A DNA stretch of 64,000 bases from Archilochus colubris (lineage: Eukaryota; Chordata; Aves; Apodiformes; Trochilidae). A program made the translations under genes and the position numbers. This document shows positions 24,085 through 36,560 of this stretch, one piece after another. The notes under the pieces were generated by a model. It searched no databases. It saw only the letters and a list, made by a program, of their open reading frames with translations, and was not told where the DNA came from. The stretch is from NCBI GenBank assembly GCA_023079485.1, contig CM041084.1:64017709-64081708 (forward strand), in the 5' to 3' direction. Within the stretch, counting starts at the first letter, position 1. The number at the start of each line of letters is the position of its first letter.

Positions 24085-24178
24085 AGAACAAGATTAAAAA
24101 AACCCAACAAATCTACAAAAATAAAACAAACAGCAACAACAAAAAACCCCAAAACACACACACACAAAAACCCACCTG
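24085..24178. repeat. A/C-rich low-complexity tract with CA repeat
   Basis: Runs of A with CAACAA units and ACACACACACAC; plus strand nearly free of G and T. Confidence 0.8.
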
Positions 24179-27100
24179 GAATTTTAGCAAGTGTTTGAAG
24201 TTTACTCACTGAAGTCAAAATCCCAGAAGACGTGAGCTGTCATAGAGCTTCTCAGTGGAATCCTGGAGGGTTTATGTCAACCTACAGGCAGGAAACCTAA
24301 AAGACACATGAGACTCCTTTTGGGCTGACTCCTGCCCCAGAAGGTTTTCTGGCCTTGCTCAGCCTCTCCCAGGGTCCAAGTGCTGCACTGCATCCCTTTC
24401 AAATCCCTTGTGCATCCTGTTCTGGCCTGAATTTTTTTTTTTTTTGTTATGGGAAGGAAGTCATGCTGTTGTTCCCCCATACAGGGACAGATGTTCTGGG
24501 TCAGGCCAAAAGCCTCCAACACCAGGCCAAGGAAGATGTCTAAGGAAGGGTATAGGAATAGGAAAAGTAATAGCTTGAGACACCCTCATCAGGCTGTGAC
24601 TCAAAGGTTTCCTAAAGCAGACACAGTGCTTTCAAACACAGTTGCCCTCCATGGGTCCTTATTTCACTGAGGTAACACAGTGCAGTCTACAGAGGCAGAG
24701 AACATAGCCTGATGCTTCCTTACCACAAGCTCTGGAATGCCTCTGCTCTTTGTCCTTAAACCTTACTCAAGGCGTTTCCTTATGTTACATCTAAGGATAT
24801 TTGGTGCCATTTGCAAGAGAGCAATAAAGGACTGGTATTTTTTCTCTCCTGTCCAGTGGGAAAAGAAAACAGGGACCTGACTGCTAAATTCCATTTTCAA
24901 CTTTATTGTGGTCCTGTTTCTGGTTTGGATCTTTTCCGAGCTTCGGTTTTAGAAGTTTTCAAATTTATATCCCAAATGTCTGTGCTCACCCCGAAATTCA
25001 ATGAATTCAGGGGAAACAACCAGTCTCTGAACAGCTGTTAGTTTGGTTTTGAGTGCTTCAGAGCATCTTATTAAAATAATAAATTTCCATAGGAACTGCT
25101 ACTGCAGCACTTTCAAATTTTGTTTTCAAGAAAGAAGTTATGCAAGGTCTGCTGGATGATATCAGCACATCTGGACAGCTCAGAGATTGGGGAGTTTTGA
25201 GGAAAGAGGAAACAAACTGAAAAGAAATCTGAAGTTTTCTCAGCTTAAGGCAGGTAGTGTGATCCTGGAGAGAGAACTACAAACTCCACCACCCCCAGGA
25301 GGGCTCTGACTGTCTCTCTGCTGTCCAGAGGATCACTAAATTTGGCAGCCATCAAAGACAGCAAACAGATGGTGATTGCCACAGTGGGAAGTGCAAGGCC
25401 AAGCAAAATCACTCGTGATTACAGCTCTAAATGCTTACACTATATCTGCAGTTTGTATTTATCCCCTTGAGGATCTGCAGAGGGCGGGTTTGTTCCCTCT
25501 CTTGCCTAAGTAAGAAACATTGTACAACAGCCAGGTGCTGGATGCCTTGGAGCAACTTCTGCTCAGTCCTGCTGATAGGAAATCCATAGTATGCAGTGTG
25601 CAGGTGGAGCAGAGCCTGCTGCTGCTGCACCTCACAGCTACCACTTTGCAGCTGCATTTTTTCAGTGCCTCTAGATGCAAACAAGGGCAGTACCTACTTG
25701 TTTTATAGTTTAGACCTTTCCAACACTTATAACTACAACATCACCATCAGGTTCGTAACCCTTAAGGGACCTGAGAGATGGTGCACACATGAGCCTCTCT
25801 GGCCTTCTAGTAAAAGCAGATCTTTGCATTCAAGTAAAAGTTTCTGAAGGGGATGTGGAAGAAAAAAAATTGCTTTGGTTTAAGCTTCTGCACACATCTT
25901 CATGATTTAACTGTTTTTCAATAGAGCCACCTCTTAAAAATATAACTAGAGGTCAAATATTAATGAACAATCCACACCTTCAAATGTAATTAAAAGCAGT
26001 GATACAAAACTCTTTATGTCCAGAAAGTTCCTGTGCTTAGCTAAACTTTCAGTGGCTGATCATTACTCTCATCCATTGAGTTCCTTACATCATGTTGATT
26101 CATAATCCTCTGCAAGAGAAAAATCAATATTGGAGTGCTGTGCTTGTGTAAGGAGGTACATTAGTGAACCTGGAGCACCTCTTCAAAGAGATAATACCAA
26201 GCAGCTAAAATATGTACAGAGGCTCCTGAATTCATTATAAATTGATTTTTGTCCTCTTAATATTCTTGTTTATGAAGAAGCTCCCGTCAGACTGGGCTGC
26301 TTCTCTGCCAGTTTGCCACCTCCTTGGTCTTTGTGCTTGTTCCTTGGTGCTCTCCCAGTACAACCTGGTGGAGGGCATTACAGCAGGAACAGCCTGGTGA
26401 TCAGCTCTGCTTAAACTCAAGGTACCCACAGTTAGAAGAAGAGAGAAGGAGGAAATGGTTTATATCTGTAGCCAGGATTAAAATAAGAATTTCTTAGCAT
26501 ACCAGCAGCAAGACAACAACCTGCACCATAGTTCTCTGATGGCTTCAGCTGGCCTGGCCTGGGCAAATGGGACCTGGCCCACTCCCCTACCTCTAGGCAT
26601 GCTTCTGACATTCCTCTGTGGTTTTCCAGATGGATTTCTGGGAATAAAGTGATTTGTCAGGAGCTGGTAAAACAGATAATTTCACTTACTGCCATGTGAA
26701 AAATAAGGGGTTTAGGAGCAAGGGATGGTGACCCATTGTCCCTCTTTAAAGGGTTAACTATGTAACTTGGGCTCTGTCTGTGTGTCTTAGGTCTTCTCAG
26801 TCTCTACTATCTCTGGAAAATACTTTTAGCAGAACTACAATTATTATTTTGCCAGTATAACTTATCTCAGCAGAATAACTTGTGCCTCTAGGCTGTAGCC
26901 CATGTTCTACAACAGTGTCTACTCCAGGTAATTTTTCTAGTGTAGCTACCTCATTCGCCAGCCATAGCTCCTTGCAAACTCTGTCCTTCAGAGCTCCACC
27001 AAGAAAAATATATGACACAGACCTGATCTCCTGTTCTGCTTTTCATGGGCCACTCTAACTGTACTCTGTCTCAGTCCAATTTCCTACCAGCCAGGGCTTA

Positions 27101-28079
27101 GGAAGCTTATTCTGCTCATTATTTTTTTAAACAAATCATATGTGCTGCAAATTAGTAACTGATGTACACATGGCTTGCATGTGTACTGGGGCTCGGGTCT
27201 TGGTTTGCTTACTTAGATGTGATTAAATACAAAAATAGACTAAAGCTTTTGTATGCAACAAAATATGTTTTGGATGGGGCTGACACATGTATGCCACATC
27301 TATCCATGTGTTGCTTTAGTAGCATTAAATATCTAGGGAGTGAAAAACCAGGGAAATCTAGAGGCAAATGTTTCAGCAAGAGATGGTGAAACCTGCTAAA
27401 ACCACTTCTATGTTTAAAATCGTAATTATTTTAAGCCAAGCTGCTAATATACTGGCAAAGCCACTATCCCTCTCCAAAACTGAGAGATGTTTTGTTGTCA
27501 TTTGAACTGCATTGTAGTGTGAAGACTGTATATCTTACTTTGGTTAGTAAGTTGTTGTATTTCCTCTACTCTCCCATCTTCTTCACATCCAACCCTATCC
27601 TCCTTCTCCTTACTCTGGGTTATCACCTTGTAGCTTTGCATTCAGACCATAGCTTTACAGAAGCACTCCCTGTGCTGAGTGGTACTGCTGATTGGTAATC
27701 CTACCAAAGGCTCTGCTTCTCTGGAGGAGGTGAACCCCTGCTGTAGTGTGCATCCATCAGTGCACTTTAAAGAGCAATGGTGTTAGATAAAGTTCCCAGC
27801 TGGAGGGGGAAGAATGCTGTTTTTCCCACCAGAAAATGCCTGCCCATTCCAGGGGCTAAGCTGTGTCTAAGGTCCATTTCTGGTGATGTTTTCTGACATA
27901 CCAGTGTTCCCTTAGGGCGCAGGCAGAGGAAGCATCTTGAGGCTTAGAGGTCTCCTACACTCACAGACAATTCTTGGAAAAATCCCAAAATACTGGAAAT
28001 TATACACATGCTCCTCAAAACATGAGGTTTGATTCAGCATCAGTTATTTGCGCAGGAAACTACATTCTTTTCTGCAGTT

Positions 28080-28600
28080 AGCAGTATGTGAAGGTTGTCA
28101 CTTGTGCAGACCTCTCCTCTGTTAATTTAACACAGTGATGGCAACTTATGCAAGCAGTCTTCCTGGTACATGGCATTTTTTCTAAATAATATATAGAGAT
28201 GCATCATTTTGGGCCTTTGTTCTTTGGAAACTGCTCATGCACTCTGTTCTTAATGAGCAGGCTAGGGAGTTTTCCCCCACCTCTATTTTAAAATAAAGAT
28301 GATATTTAAGACAGCCTTTTCCTTTTCAGTGATCCATAAAGCCACTGTATTTGCAAATTCATGCCCACATCAGATTATTTTTATCATTATGATTGGTCTC
28401 CCAGTGGAATTTGTTAACATGTTGCTGGCTATTTTCATCATTCACATGAAAATGAATCTACTGGGTATCACAGAGCTCAGTTATTATGAGGTTTTTTGAT
28501 GAAAGACTTAAATTGCATCTGAGAAATGCGAATTACAGGGCCTAATGTTACCCCAGAGATTTTAATTTAATACACAAAAGGAGCTGCTCACTCCCTACTG
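28080..28600. promoter_or_regulatory. Candidate conserved noncoding block (inference)
   Basis: AT-rich, repeat-free, with many clustered TAAT-, CATTA- and palindromic motifs such as TATTTTAAAATA at about 28284. The texture resembles developmental enhancers. No alignment was possible, so this is a weak inference. Confidence 0.25.
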
Positions 28601-31600
28601 AGGTCATTACATGAAAATTTTTTTCTACTGAATGGAATAATTGGGACCACTGGAGCCTGTTTCCCCCACCCCTCTCAAGAAAAAGGATGGGTCAGTTTTG
28701 GCTGCTTGGGTAAGTTTATAAGTTTTGGGAGTGATGGTGCCTAAGATGAATTTTGCTGTACTTTCTACACAGAACAAAAGGATTGTGAGAGCCCTTGCTC
28801 ATGCTGCAGGTGTTGCCTGGGGGAGTGGCCTCTCATTTTGCCATTACCACATGGCACTGGAGGAAACCACTGAGGTTCAGGTTCCCATAAGCCCAAGTAC
28901 CCAACCCACAGCGCCAGCCTCCCCTCCCTGCACCAAACAGCACCTTTGGAAGGCAAAAAACCCTCAGAAAAATGTAGCAATTCATAGAAAAAGAGGGTGT
29001 TGTCTCAGGAGGGTGCCCATGTCCAAGATCCCCGAAGGAGTTCATGGCCAAGGTAGGTGGCTGCCATCAGATATGGTGATGGAACTGATTCCAACCCTGT
29101 TTTTCACCCCTACTTTTCACCCCTCTGCTCTGCAGAGATCTGAACTCTGGGGCTGGGCAGTGCAAGGCAGATCCAGCAAAGTCCTCAGAGACTCTTTTTA
29201 ACTCCAGGATAAACAAACATTTGCTGAGGTCACCCCTCAAGTTACAGCAGGGTGGGAGCCAGCAGGATGTCAGCAGGTCAGGCTGCAGGTTCAGGGAAGA
29301 TGATCCCACAGCAGTCCCTGCTGCAGCCCCATTAACCTCAGCCACTCAGCTCCTATACGTGGTTAAAATTTAAAGGCTTGCACAAGAGGTTTGCTGAACT
29401 GGTGCCAGAAAGATCAGTGTCTTGCAGGATTGAGCCCATTAATTCTCACTCTCTGAGAAGCAGAGGGGAAAAGATGAGCCAGAAAATGAAACAGCTTTGG
29501 ATTTTCTGATCCAATAAGAAGAGCTAATTCCAAAGGTGAGGAACTTTGTAAGGAAAAACCAAAACCAACAACAAACCCACAAAGGGAGCTCAAGGTTTCT
29601 ATGATGCAGTCGTGCTTGGGGCTGTGGTAATCACAACTTTGCATGGATGCAGGATATTTTTCCACAGCAGAATGAGTCAAGATGTTATTCATCGTGCCAG
29701 TTTCTATGCACAGATTATGTGTATCACTAGTGTGAAATTCAGTCTCTTGTTTCTAACTAGAGAAAACCTTTCCAAAGAGTAATTTTTTCTTAATCTTCTA
29801 TTGAGGAACAAAGCACTCAGGAGAACAGGCAGTTCCCTAAATACCACTAAACTTCTTTAAGAGAAACAGATTATAACAACTATACTAATAACAAGAATAA
29901 AAATATGCCTCAAACAAAATCAATAATCTTCCAAAGCCAGGCTCTCAAGCACATGGGTTTCTCCCAGCAGGGAGAAGCTGCAAGAACAGATGACACTTGT
30001 TAGTCATGTCACTTAGCTGCATGCCTGGAAAGCACTCAGATCTGATGATGAAGGTGATGACACCTTAAGATCCTATGCAGAAAATAAATGCTGTGCTGAA
30101 ATAAAGGCTTCCACAATGGCATAGATGGAACCATTATTTTTCCCCAGGGTTTTTAAGCACTGATTTCTTGCAGGATCCATTTAATTATTTTGTTTTAGTT
30201 CTGCTCAATCTGTATAAGAAAGCTTAGTAAAAGAACTGCTCATTTTGACAAGGTTCCTCAGGGAAACCTCAAGACAAAAGAGTAATTTCTTCTCCACATA
30301 ACTAACCAAGAGAAATATCAGAGGAAGTAAAAGGGTAATAACAGAATGGGGAAGATTATCTTTTAAAAGCCGTTGCTTGATACCAATGCATAGGGAATGT
30401 ATTTAATATCATAAACATAGATTTACTTAGGGAAGACGAGGAAGTGTCAGGAGCAAAGAGACACTGACAGCAAAAGTGAAATTAAGACTGGCAAGTGTAA
30501 GAGAAGAAGGGAGGGACAGGAAAGAGAATCCCATTAGGGATTGTCTCATGGTCCTAATGAAAACTTAATAGTTGGATTCCAGCTGTGTGTTTCTTGCAAA
30601 AGTTGGCTGCCAAAACAATTGCTAATCTGAGGATCTGACTGGTTTTCTTCCTCCTTAGAGGGAGATGGCTGAGGCAGAGGCTGGTATATACAAATAAATG
30701 CACATGTCTCTTGTGTGACCTTGCTTACAGACAGGAGACAGGTTATGAAGTCCTGCTTCACTTAACATGAGAGGGCTTTATTTCTTTTCCTCTGAAATGT
30801 TCAAGCTTGCTGACCCTGAGCTCTTGACGCAGGGTCCCACTTTTCTTCTCATCCTTTGGCTACACTCCTGGTTCTGATGGCACCCTCCTTTTTCCAGGCA
30901 AAAGGATGCTGGCATTTCAGACCTCTGTCTGCCCCTGGTGGTCCCCTCCTCAGAATCCTGTCCACTGCCTGGAGGACCTTGGTTGGGGCTTCTCTCAAGC
31001 GTGGCTGATGCTGCCTTCCACTGGTGAAGAGAAAATCCCATCTGTCAGTCACTGGTGTCTTTTTCTTGCAATAGGTTTTCCCTTACTCCTCCAGCATCAA
31101 GGTATAATCTATGTTTTTAAAGTGGTTAAGGGATTGCAGTGCTTGCAACTGCAAGACAGGGCTCAGGGGTATTTTCTTGTCTACATTTATTTTGATTCTT
31201 TTGGGCCCTGAAACTTCAAAGAGACTCATGTTGGTGAATTTTAGTCTCAGCAGCAATGAGGTGTCCCTTTGACTTGATATACACCTGATTTTATGCTTTG
31301 CAATTGACTTGGTGACCATTGCCCCAGTCTCTCAGTGACACTACTTTTTCTGTCTCAAGCACATACATCATGGAAGGTTTCAAGCTTGGACTTTAGGGTA
31401 GAAATTTTCCCCTAGAAAATGTGTTGAAAATAGTCAGTTTTGGTCCAGGTCTCAGCTGATGTTACCAGTGACAGATTGAGTGTCTTGAGAGCAGTAATGT
31501 ATCAGTGTCCAGCACACACCCCTTCAGGTGATACACCCTTCACCCTAACCAGGCAATGAGCCAGAGAGCAGGAGCTTTAGAGTAAACTCCAGCCCCATAA

Positions 31601-32604
31601 ATTTGTATGCTCATAAATTTTACAGGCACGGAGAGCATTAGGACTCTCTACTCTACCTTATGTTTAATAAAGGCCAAAGAGTCTCATTCAAAAATTTCTG
31701 CATCAAGCTTTGAAGTTCTGATCGAGCCATGGAGAAAGTTATCCAAATATTGATGTAAGACTGAAAGGAATGGGGAAAAATCCCATATTAAACTGTTCTC
31801 ACATTGGCTATGTATCCTCATTTGCCTTCTGTCTTTGTAACACTTGTCTCACTTAAGCTTCCAGCTTTTGCTTTTGCTTCTTTGTCCTTTGCCAGATTAG
31901 CCCTCCTCCCCACAAAGAACCCCAAATTCCTCATGTGGATTCTTCCTATGATAGTTTAGTTTTCCAAACTATCAACAAATATACTCCTCCCTACTCTTCC
32001 TTGGGCAGGCAAAAAGTTTATTTACTTTCTCTTTCCTGGTATTTTGCTTTACTGTGAGAAGCCCTGGAGAGCTAAAAAAGAGCCTCTCAAAGAGAAGACA
32101 GAATCTGTTTAGACTGTATGGAAATTTTTGAGATAGTTGTTCCTATAGATGAGTCTGGCACAGCAGACACACATGGAGATGCTTAGCTTGAATACTGATT
32201 TTCAGCTGAGACTCTTGGTGCTTGGCCTCACCAGCACTGGTTGCAGACGTACTCCTGTCCAATTGTGGAGAATTTTGACCCTGACTGTATAACCTGTGGA
32301 CTGATGCCTTGGTTTGAACTTGGACCTGGCTGCTGTGGACTTGCCCAGAAAGCCTCTGGGTCTGTCCTGTTTTCTGCTGGTGGGGCTGTGGGGCTGCACC
32401 TCACCATCTGTGAAGCCCCAGCCCCACTGACCCTGATGTCAGGCTTGCCTTGTCCATTGCTGTTCCTTGGCATAGCTGAAAGAAAAATCTGTAGAGCAGG
32501 AAGCATCTGGTTTTATGTAGAGCATATGTGTGGAGCAACAGAGAGAAACTCTAAGTGCCTTGTAGACACAGTGCTGAGACACTGCCCCATCTATAAAATA
32601 ACCA

Positions 32605-32690
32605 AGGGAAAAAACAAAACAAACCAAAGGAAAAAAACCCCACAACCCTACTGCCCCCCAAACCAAACCAATCCAAACCAACCAAAATAA
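32605..32690. repeat. A/C-rich low-complexity tract
   Basis: Degenerate AAAC/CCAAACC units on plus with very little G or T. Confidence 0.8.
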
Positions 32691-35600
32691 GTGCAATTAC
32701 CTCTCTAAATAGACATTGATCCCTAATTTTTGAACATGAAATTAATGTTTTTTACTTTGTACTAACCCCAGTCCTCCATGCAGAATGGTACATGTGTTCT
32801 GATATTCACTGAAGAGACAGCAAAAAAAGAAGTTCAGGGCTGTTAGCCATAAGCAGTGAGGATTTGAACACAAAGGCAGTTTTATTCTGTTACCTTCTTT
32901 TGCCTTTACGGAGAAATGTATTTTAGAGGGTTACAGGGCACATAAACATTGATCAGGAATGCCTTTTAGTCAACGTTTTCAGTCGAAAGAGGAAAACAAA
33001 GAAGGTGACAATAAAACCATTAAAACAACTCATGCCAGATTTCTTTTCTTTAAAGCTCATTCTGTGTTCATGACATTCTGACAGATTTGCTCAAAACAGT
33101 AGAAGCATCCCAAAAATCAAGGCAAGGATCTATTGCACCTGCTGCCTTTGAAGAGGAAAAATTTGGATCTGAAGCTACTTCAGAGAACATGCTGATCGTG
33201 GTGATGCACTGTTCTGACTGGACAGGAGGCATGTTTGGGCACCTGAGGCCATCCCTATTTGATATTAATTGCCTGCATAGGATTCTTCTCTCTAACATTT
33301 TGCAAAGCAGAACTCTTTGGGAAGGAGAAAGAGAAAGCAGTTATGAGAGAGGCATATACTAGATAGAAAGGAACAGAAGAAAAGCCTGGGGCATGACTGT
33401 CTTTCCAACAGGTAGCTGCAGGATCCTATACATAGTCAAGAGCAGTATGAAGCTTCCCTTCTTGTGATGCAGCAGATGTGGCCAGAAAGACTGCAAGGAG
33501 GACTCAGCATGCTGCTGGGTATCAAACAGCCTGGGGGATGGTCTTTAAAACTGTTCTGACCATCTTCCTCAGGCCAATACTGTTCCAAAAATGCACAAAT
33601 CTCTGCTAGAGAGAAGAGATACAAGCAGGAGGAAAGGGAAACCAAGTGGAGGCTGCCCTTCTTATTCAGCCCTCCTTGTACAAACACGGCAGAGAAGAGA
33701 CTCATTTCAGAAGGATGGTAAAAGGGATAGTGATGGGAAAAGGGAATAAGGAGGTACGAAGCTGCACTCTATTAGAAGTGCTCCATGAGCTCTAGCTGAG
33801 CAGACAAAAGGCAGCAGAGAGTCCTCAACCAACTAAATTCAAATCAGGCAACCATCAGCTCCCACAGCATCTGCAATGCCAGAACTGCTTGTCATCACTG
33901 TACCCAAAATCTCCCCCCAGGTACAGCAACTTATCTCTTCATGGACCCAAACTGATAGCTGCACTTCTAGAGAGCAAATCACTAGACTAAGAATTAGAGA
34001 TCTGATGATGTTAATAACCAATAGATCTTAAACATGAAGCTGAGTGTGAAGCAAGCAGCTAAGTCAGGCTCAGCGTGAGAAGGATACTCACCATGTGTTG
34101 TGGGAAAAAAATCAGCTCATCTGTGTGAGCTTCTGTCCTCCCCTTCCACTGGGAGAGCACTGAGCTTATGAAGGGTTACTCCATCCAGAGCAGGCTGCCT
34201 TCTTGCTCCTCTCTCTTTCCCTCCCTCCCATACTCTGTCTCTCTACTTTACAGCTCATCTCACAACCCACACACCTCCTGGCCTCTAAGCTTCATTTATA
34301 CCTAATTTCCAGCCTATCACCATTTTCACACATCTGCTCCAGGCTTCTTGCCTTTCCCAGGTCCCAGCCCAGCAACATTAGGGCAATTCCTCACCACACT
34401 GTTCACACCTCCCACAAGTAACCACAGACTCCTCTCACAGACCAGGTGACAAGCGTGTCCTCCTTCCCCCCTCACCCCTCCTCCTTTAGCCTCCACCTTC
34501 CTTTGCTTCTTTCCTGTCACAACTATCTCTCCCTGTGGCTTCTCAAACTGCATATCTGGTGTCTTTGGAGTCTGAGATTATACCTAAAATGACAGGAGGC
34601 AAGAAACACTACAGACACCCCTTGGTTTGCATAAACCGAAAGGACAGCCCTCTCCTTCCTCCCTCTCCTCTCCTGCTGATATTTAAAATAGAGCTATCAG
34701 TTTTCCATATGCTCATCCTGCCTGATTTAATGAACCATTCTTTTCAAGTACTTCACATCAACAGGTTTGTACATTTGTTTGCCTGGCTGGGTTCTTTAAT
34801 ATGTGTGCCTTTGGCTCAGGTGCTCCCAGCAGAGCACTGCTCCCCCAGGCTGCAGGAAGCCCTCTCCTTGTTGCAGCTGCATCCCCAAATTATGCTCTTT
34901 GACTGATTGCTTCTGCAGCAATTGCTCAACTGTAGTAAGCAGGAACTTAGATAAATTAGATGTTTTTCTACAGAACCCATTAACACCAGGCCTTGGAGAG
35001 ACTGATATCGGTCTCATTCTTTACAGTTTTGTTTCTGCAGCACTAGCTGAGGATCCCAGCAGGAGGATTATTTAAGCATAGAGGCTAAACAGATACCCTG
35101 CTAACCTAGGATGTGGCTAGGAAGGCTGATGTTAGAAGTGAAGGGAGCAATGGTAAGTTTTGGCCCTAAAAGGAGGAGTGGATTGTAAGCTGATTTTATA
35201 CAGGCCTCATTTTAAACAAGAGCTCCTGGCAAAGAAATCCTGTCCTTGATAGAAAAGGAGTGTCTGATTTGACTTACTGACCCTTCACTGAAGTCATTTT
35301 CCAATGTCAGGGTCATTTCTGTGACTGCTGTTGGGAGATCTACACATGTAGGATTTTCTTCTCTCTTTTGCCCCAGTACTAGGTAAACCTGAGTTTTGAT
35401 TGAGGTAGTGGCCCTAAGTGCACAGGCAGGGAAAGTAAACCTATCTACTGTACCTACATCATTGAAAGCTTCTTGTGAAATTGGATTCACAGTTAAATGT
35501 TGTGTGACAAAGCTTTATGTTCCAGGCTTTGTAAATGCTCTCAAGGGGAAAAAAAAAAATCACATGTCAAACTCCGTATCATTTGGGGACAATTCTGGTA

Positions 35601-35739
35601 TCACCAGATTAATTACAGTGTTTCTACAATGCTCTCTCCTGATTCTACTATTAAAAACCAGCAGAAATCAGAGTCTGTTTTGACCTTATTCAGAGCCTCC
35701 TGTTAAAGTGACTTTCACAACAGAACCCAATTTGTCACA

Positions 35740-36560
35740 TTTTATTTGTGCTTTAATTTTATTATTAACAGGTTAATGAAGCTGGTAATGGGTTTCCCGA
35801 TGCTCCCTTTGGAAATGTGAACTGTGTCCCTTCCTTACATCAATCTGCTGTCAGCAGATGAAGTGCCTTTGCAAAATGCTATTAACTGTTACCAGAAGTA
35901 ATTAGTCAAAATAGCAAGTCAGCTTCAAAAGGAGAGACCCCAGATTCCCTCAGTGCTTTAGGAAAAGCGCATTAGTGGGATTTAGTCTTGCCAGCAGACA
36001 CAAGCTTTAGGCCCTGCAGTAGGTGTCTGGGTTAATGACACGTAGAAATGAAAATGTATCAGACTTTAATTTGCTTGAAGCAGCAATGCCAGGCTAAAAA
36101 AAATAATTTAAAAAAGTCACTTGCTGGTGTCATTACCAGCAGTCCCTATTGTGCCAGAAATACCTATGCTCTGTTGTAAGACAGTCTCTGTGCTTCAGCC
36201 TTAAAAATCTGCCAGTGAAATCCTGGCCCTCCTGAAGACAATAGGTGACTGCTCATGACAAGACTCAGGCTAGGCTTTGCCTCTATTTTCTGGCCCAATT
36301 AATTATTTAAAAGGTATTTTCCCTCACTCTCCAAAGCACTGAAGTCAAGCCCCTTCCCATATGGCCCCCTTTTTTATGCTGGTGCCAGAAACTCAACATT
36401 TAACTCCTAAAGGGCCATTCACAAGCCTAGCCTGAGCTTGATTTCCCCTGGCACCATCATTATAAAGACAGCTTTATTGTCTGGTCAGTATTCCAGCCCA
36501 GGGCTGACAAAATTGCATTATTGTCGACACACAAAACACAGAACGTGCTCAGAAAATGGA
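35740..36560. promoter_or_regulatory. Candidate conserved noncoding block rich in homeodomain cores (inference)
   Basis: Repeat-free AT-rich stretch with at least ten TAAT/ATTA cores, including TAATTA at 35899-35908 and AATTAATTATTTAAA near 36297-36311. It lies in the EDN1-HIVEP1 gap, where long-range EDN1 enhancers would be expected. Enhancer status is inference only. Confidence 0.3.

Noticed and set aside
28278..28298. Possible MEF2 site
   Set aside because: CTATTTTAAA deviates from the YTAWWWWTAR consensus at a key position, so I kept it only as a palindrome.
28725..29201. 158-codon plus-strand frame
   Set aside because: Composition is mixed and low-similarity, with no domain and no upstream promoter; overlapping minus-strand frames of similar length suggest chance.
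32241..32690. 149-codon plus-strand frame
   Set aside because: It ends in an A/C low-complexity tract and has no recognisable domain.
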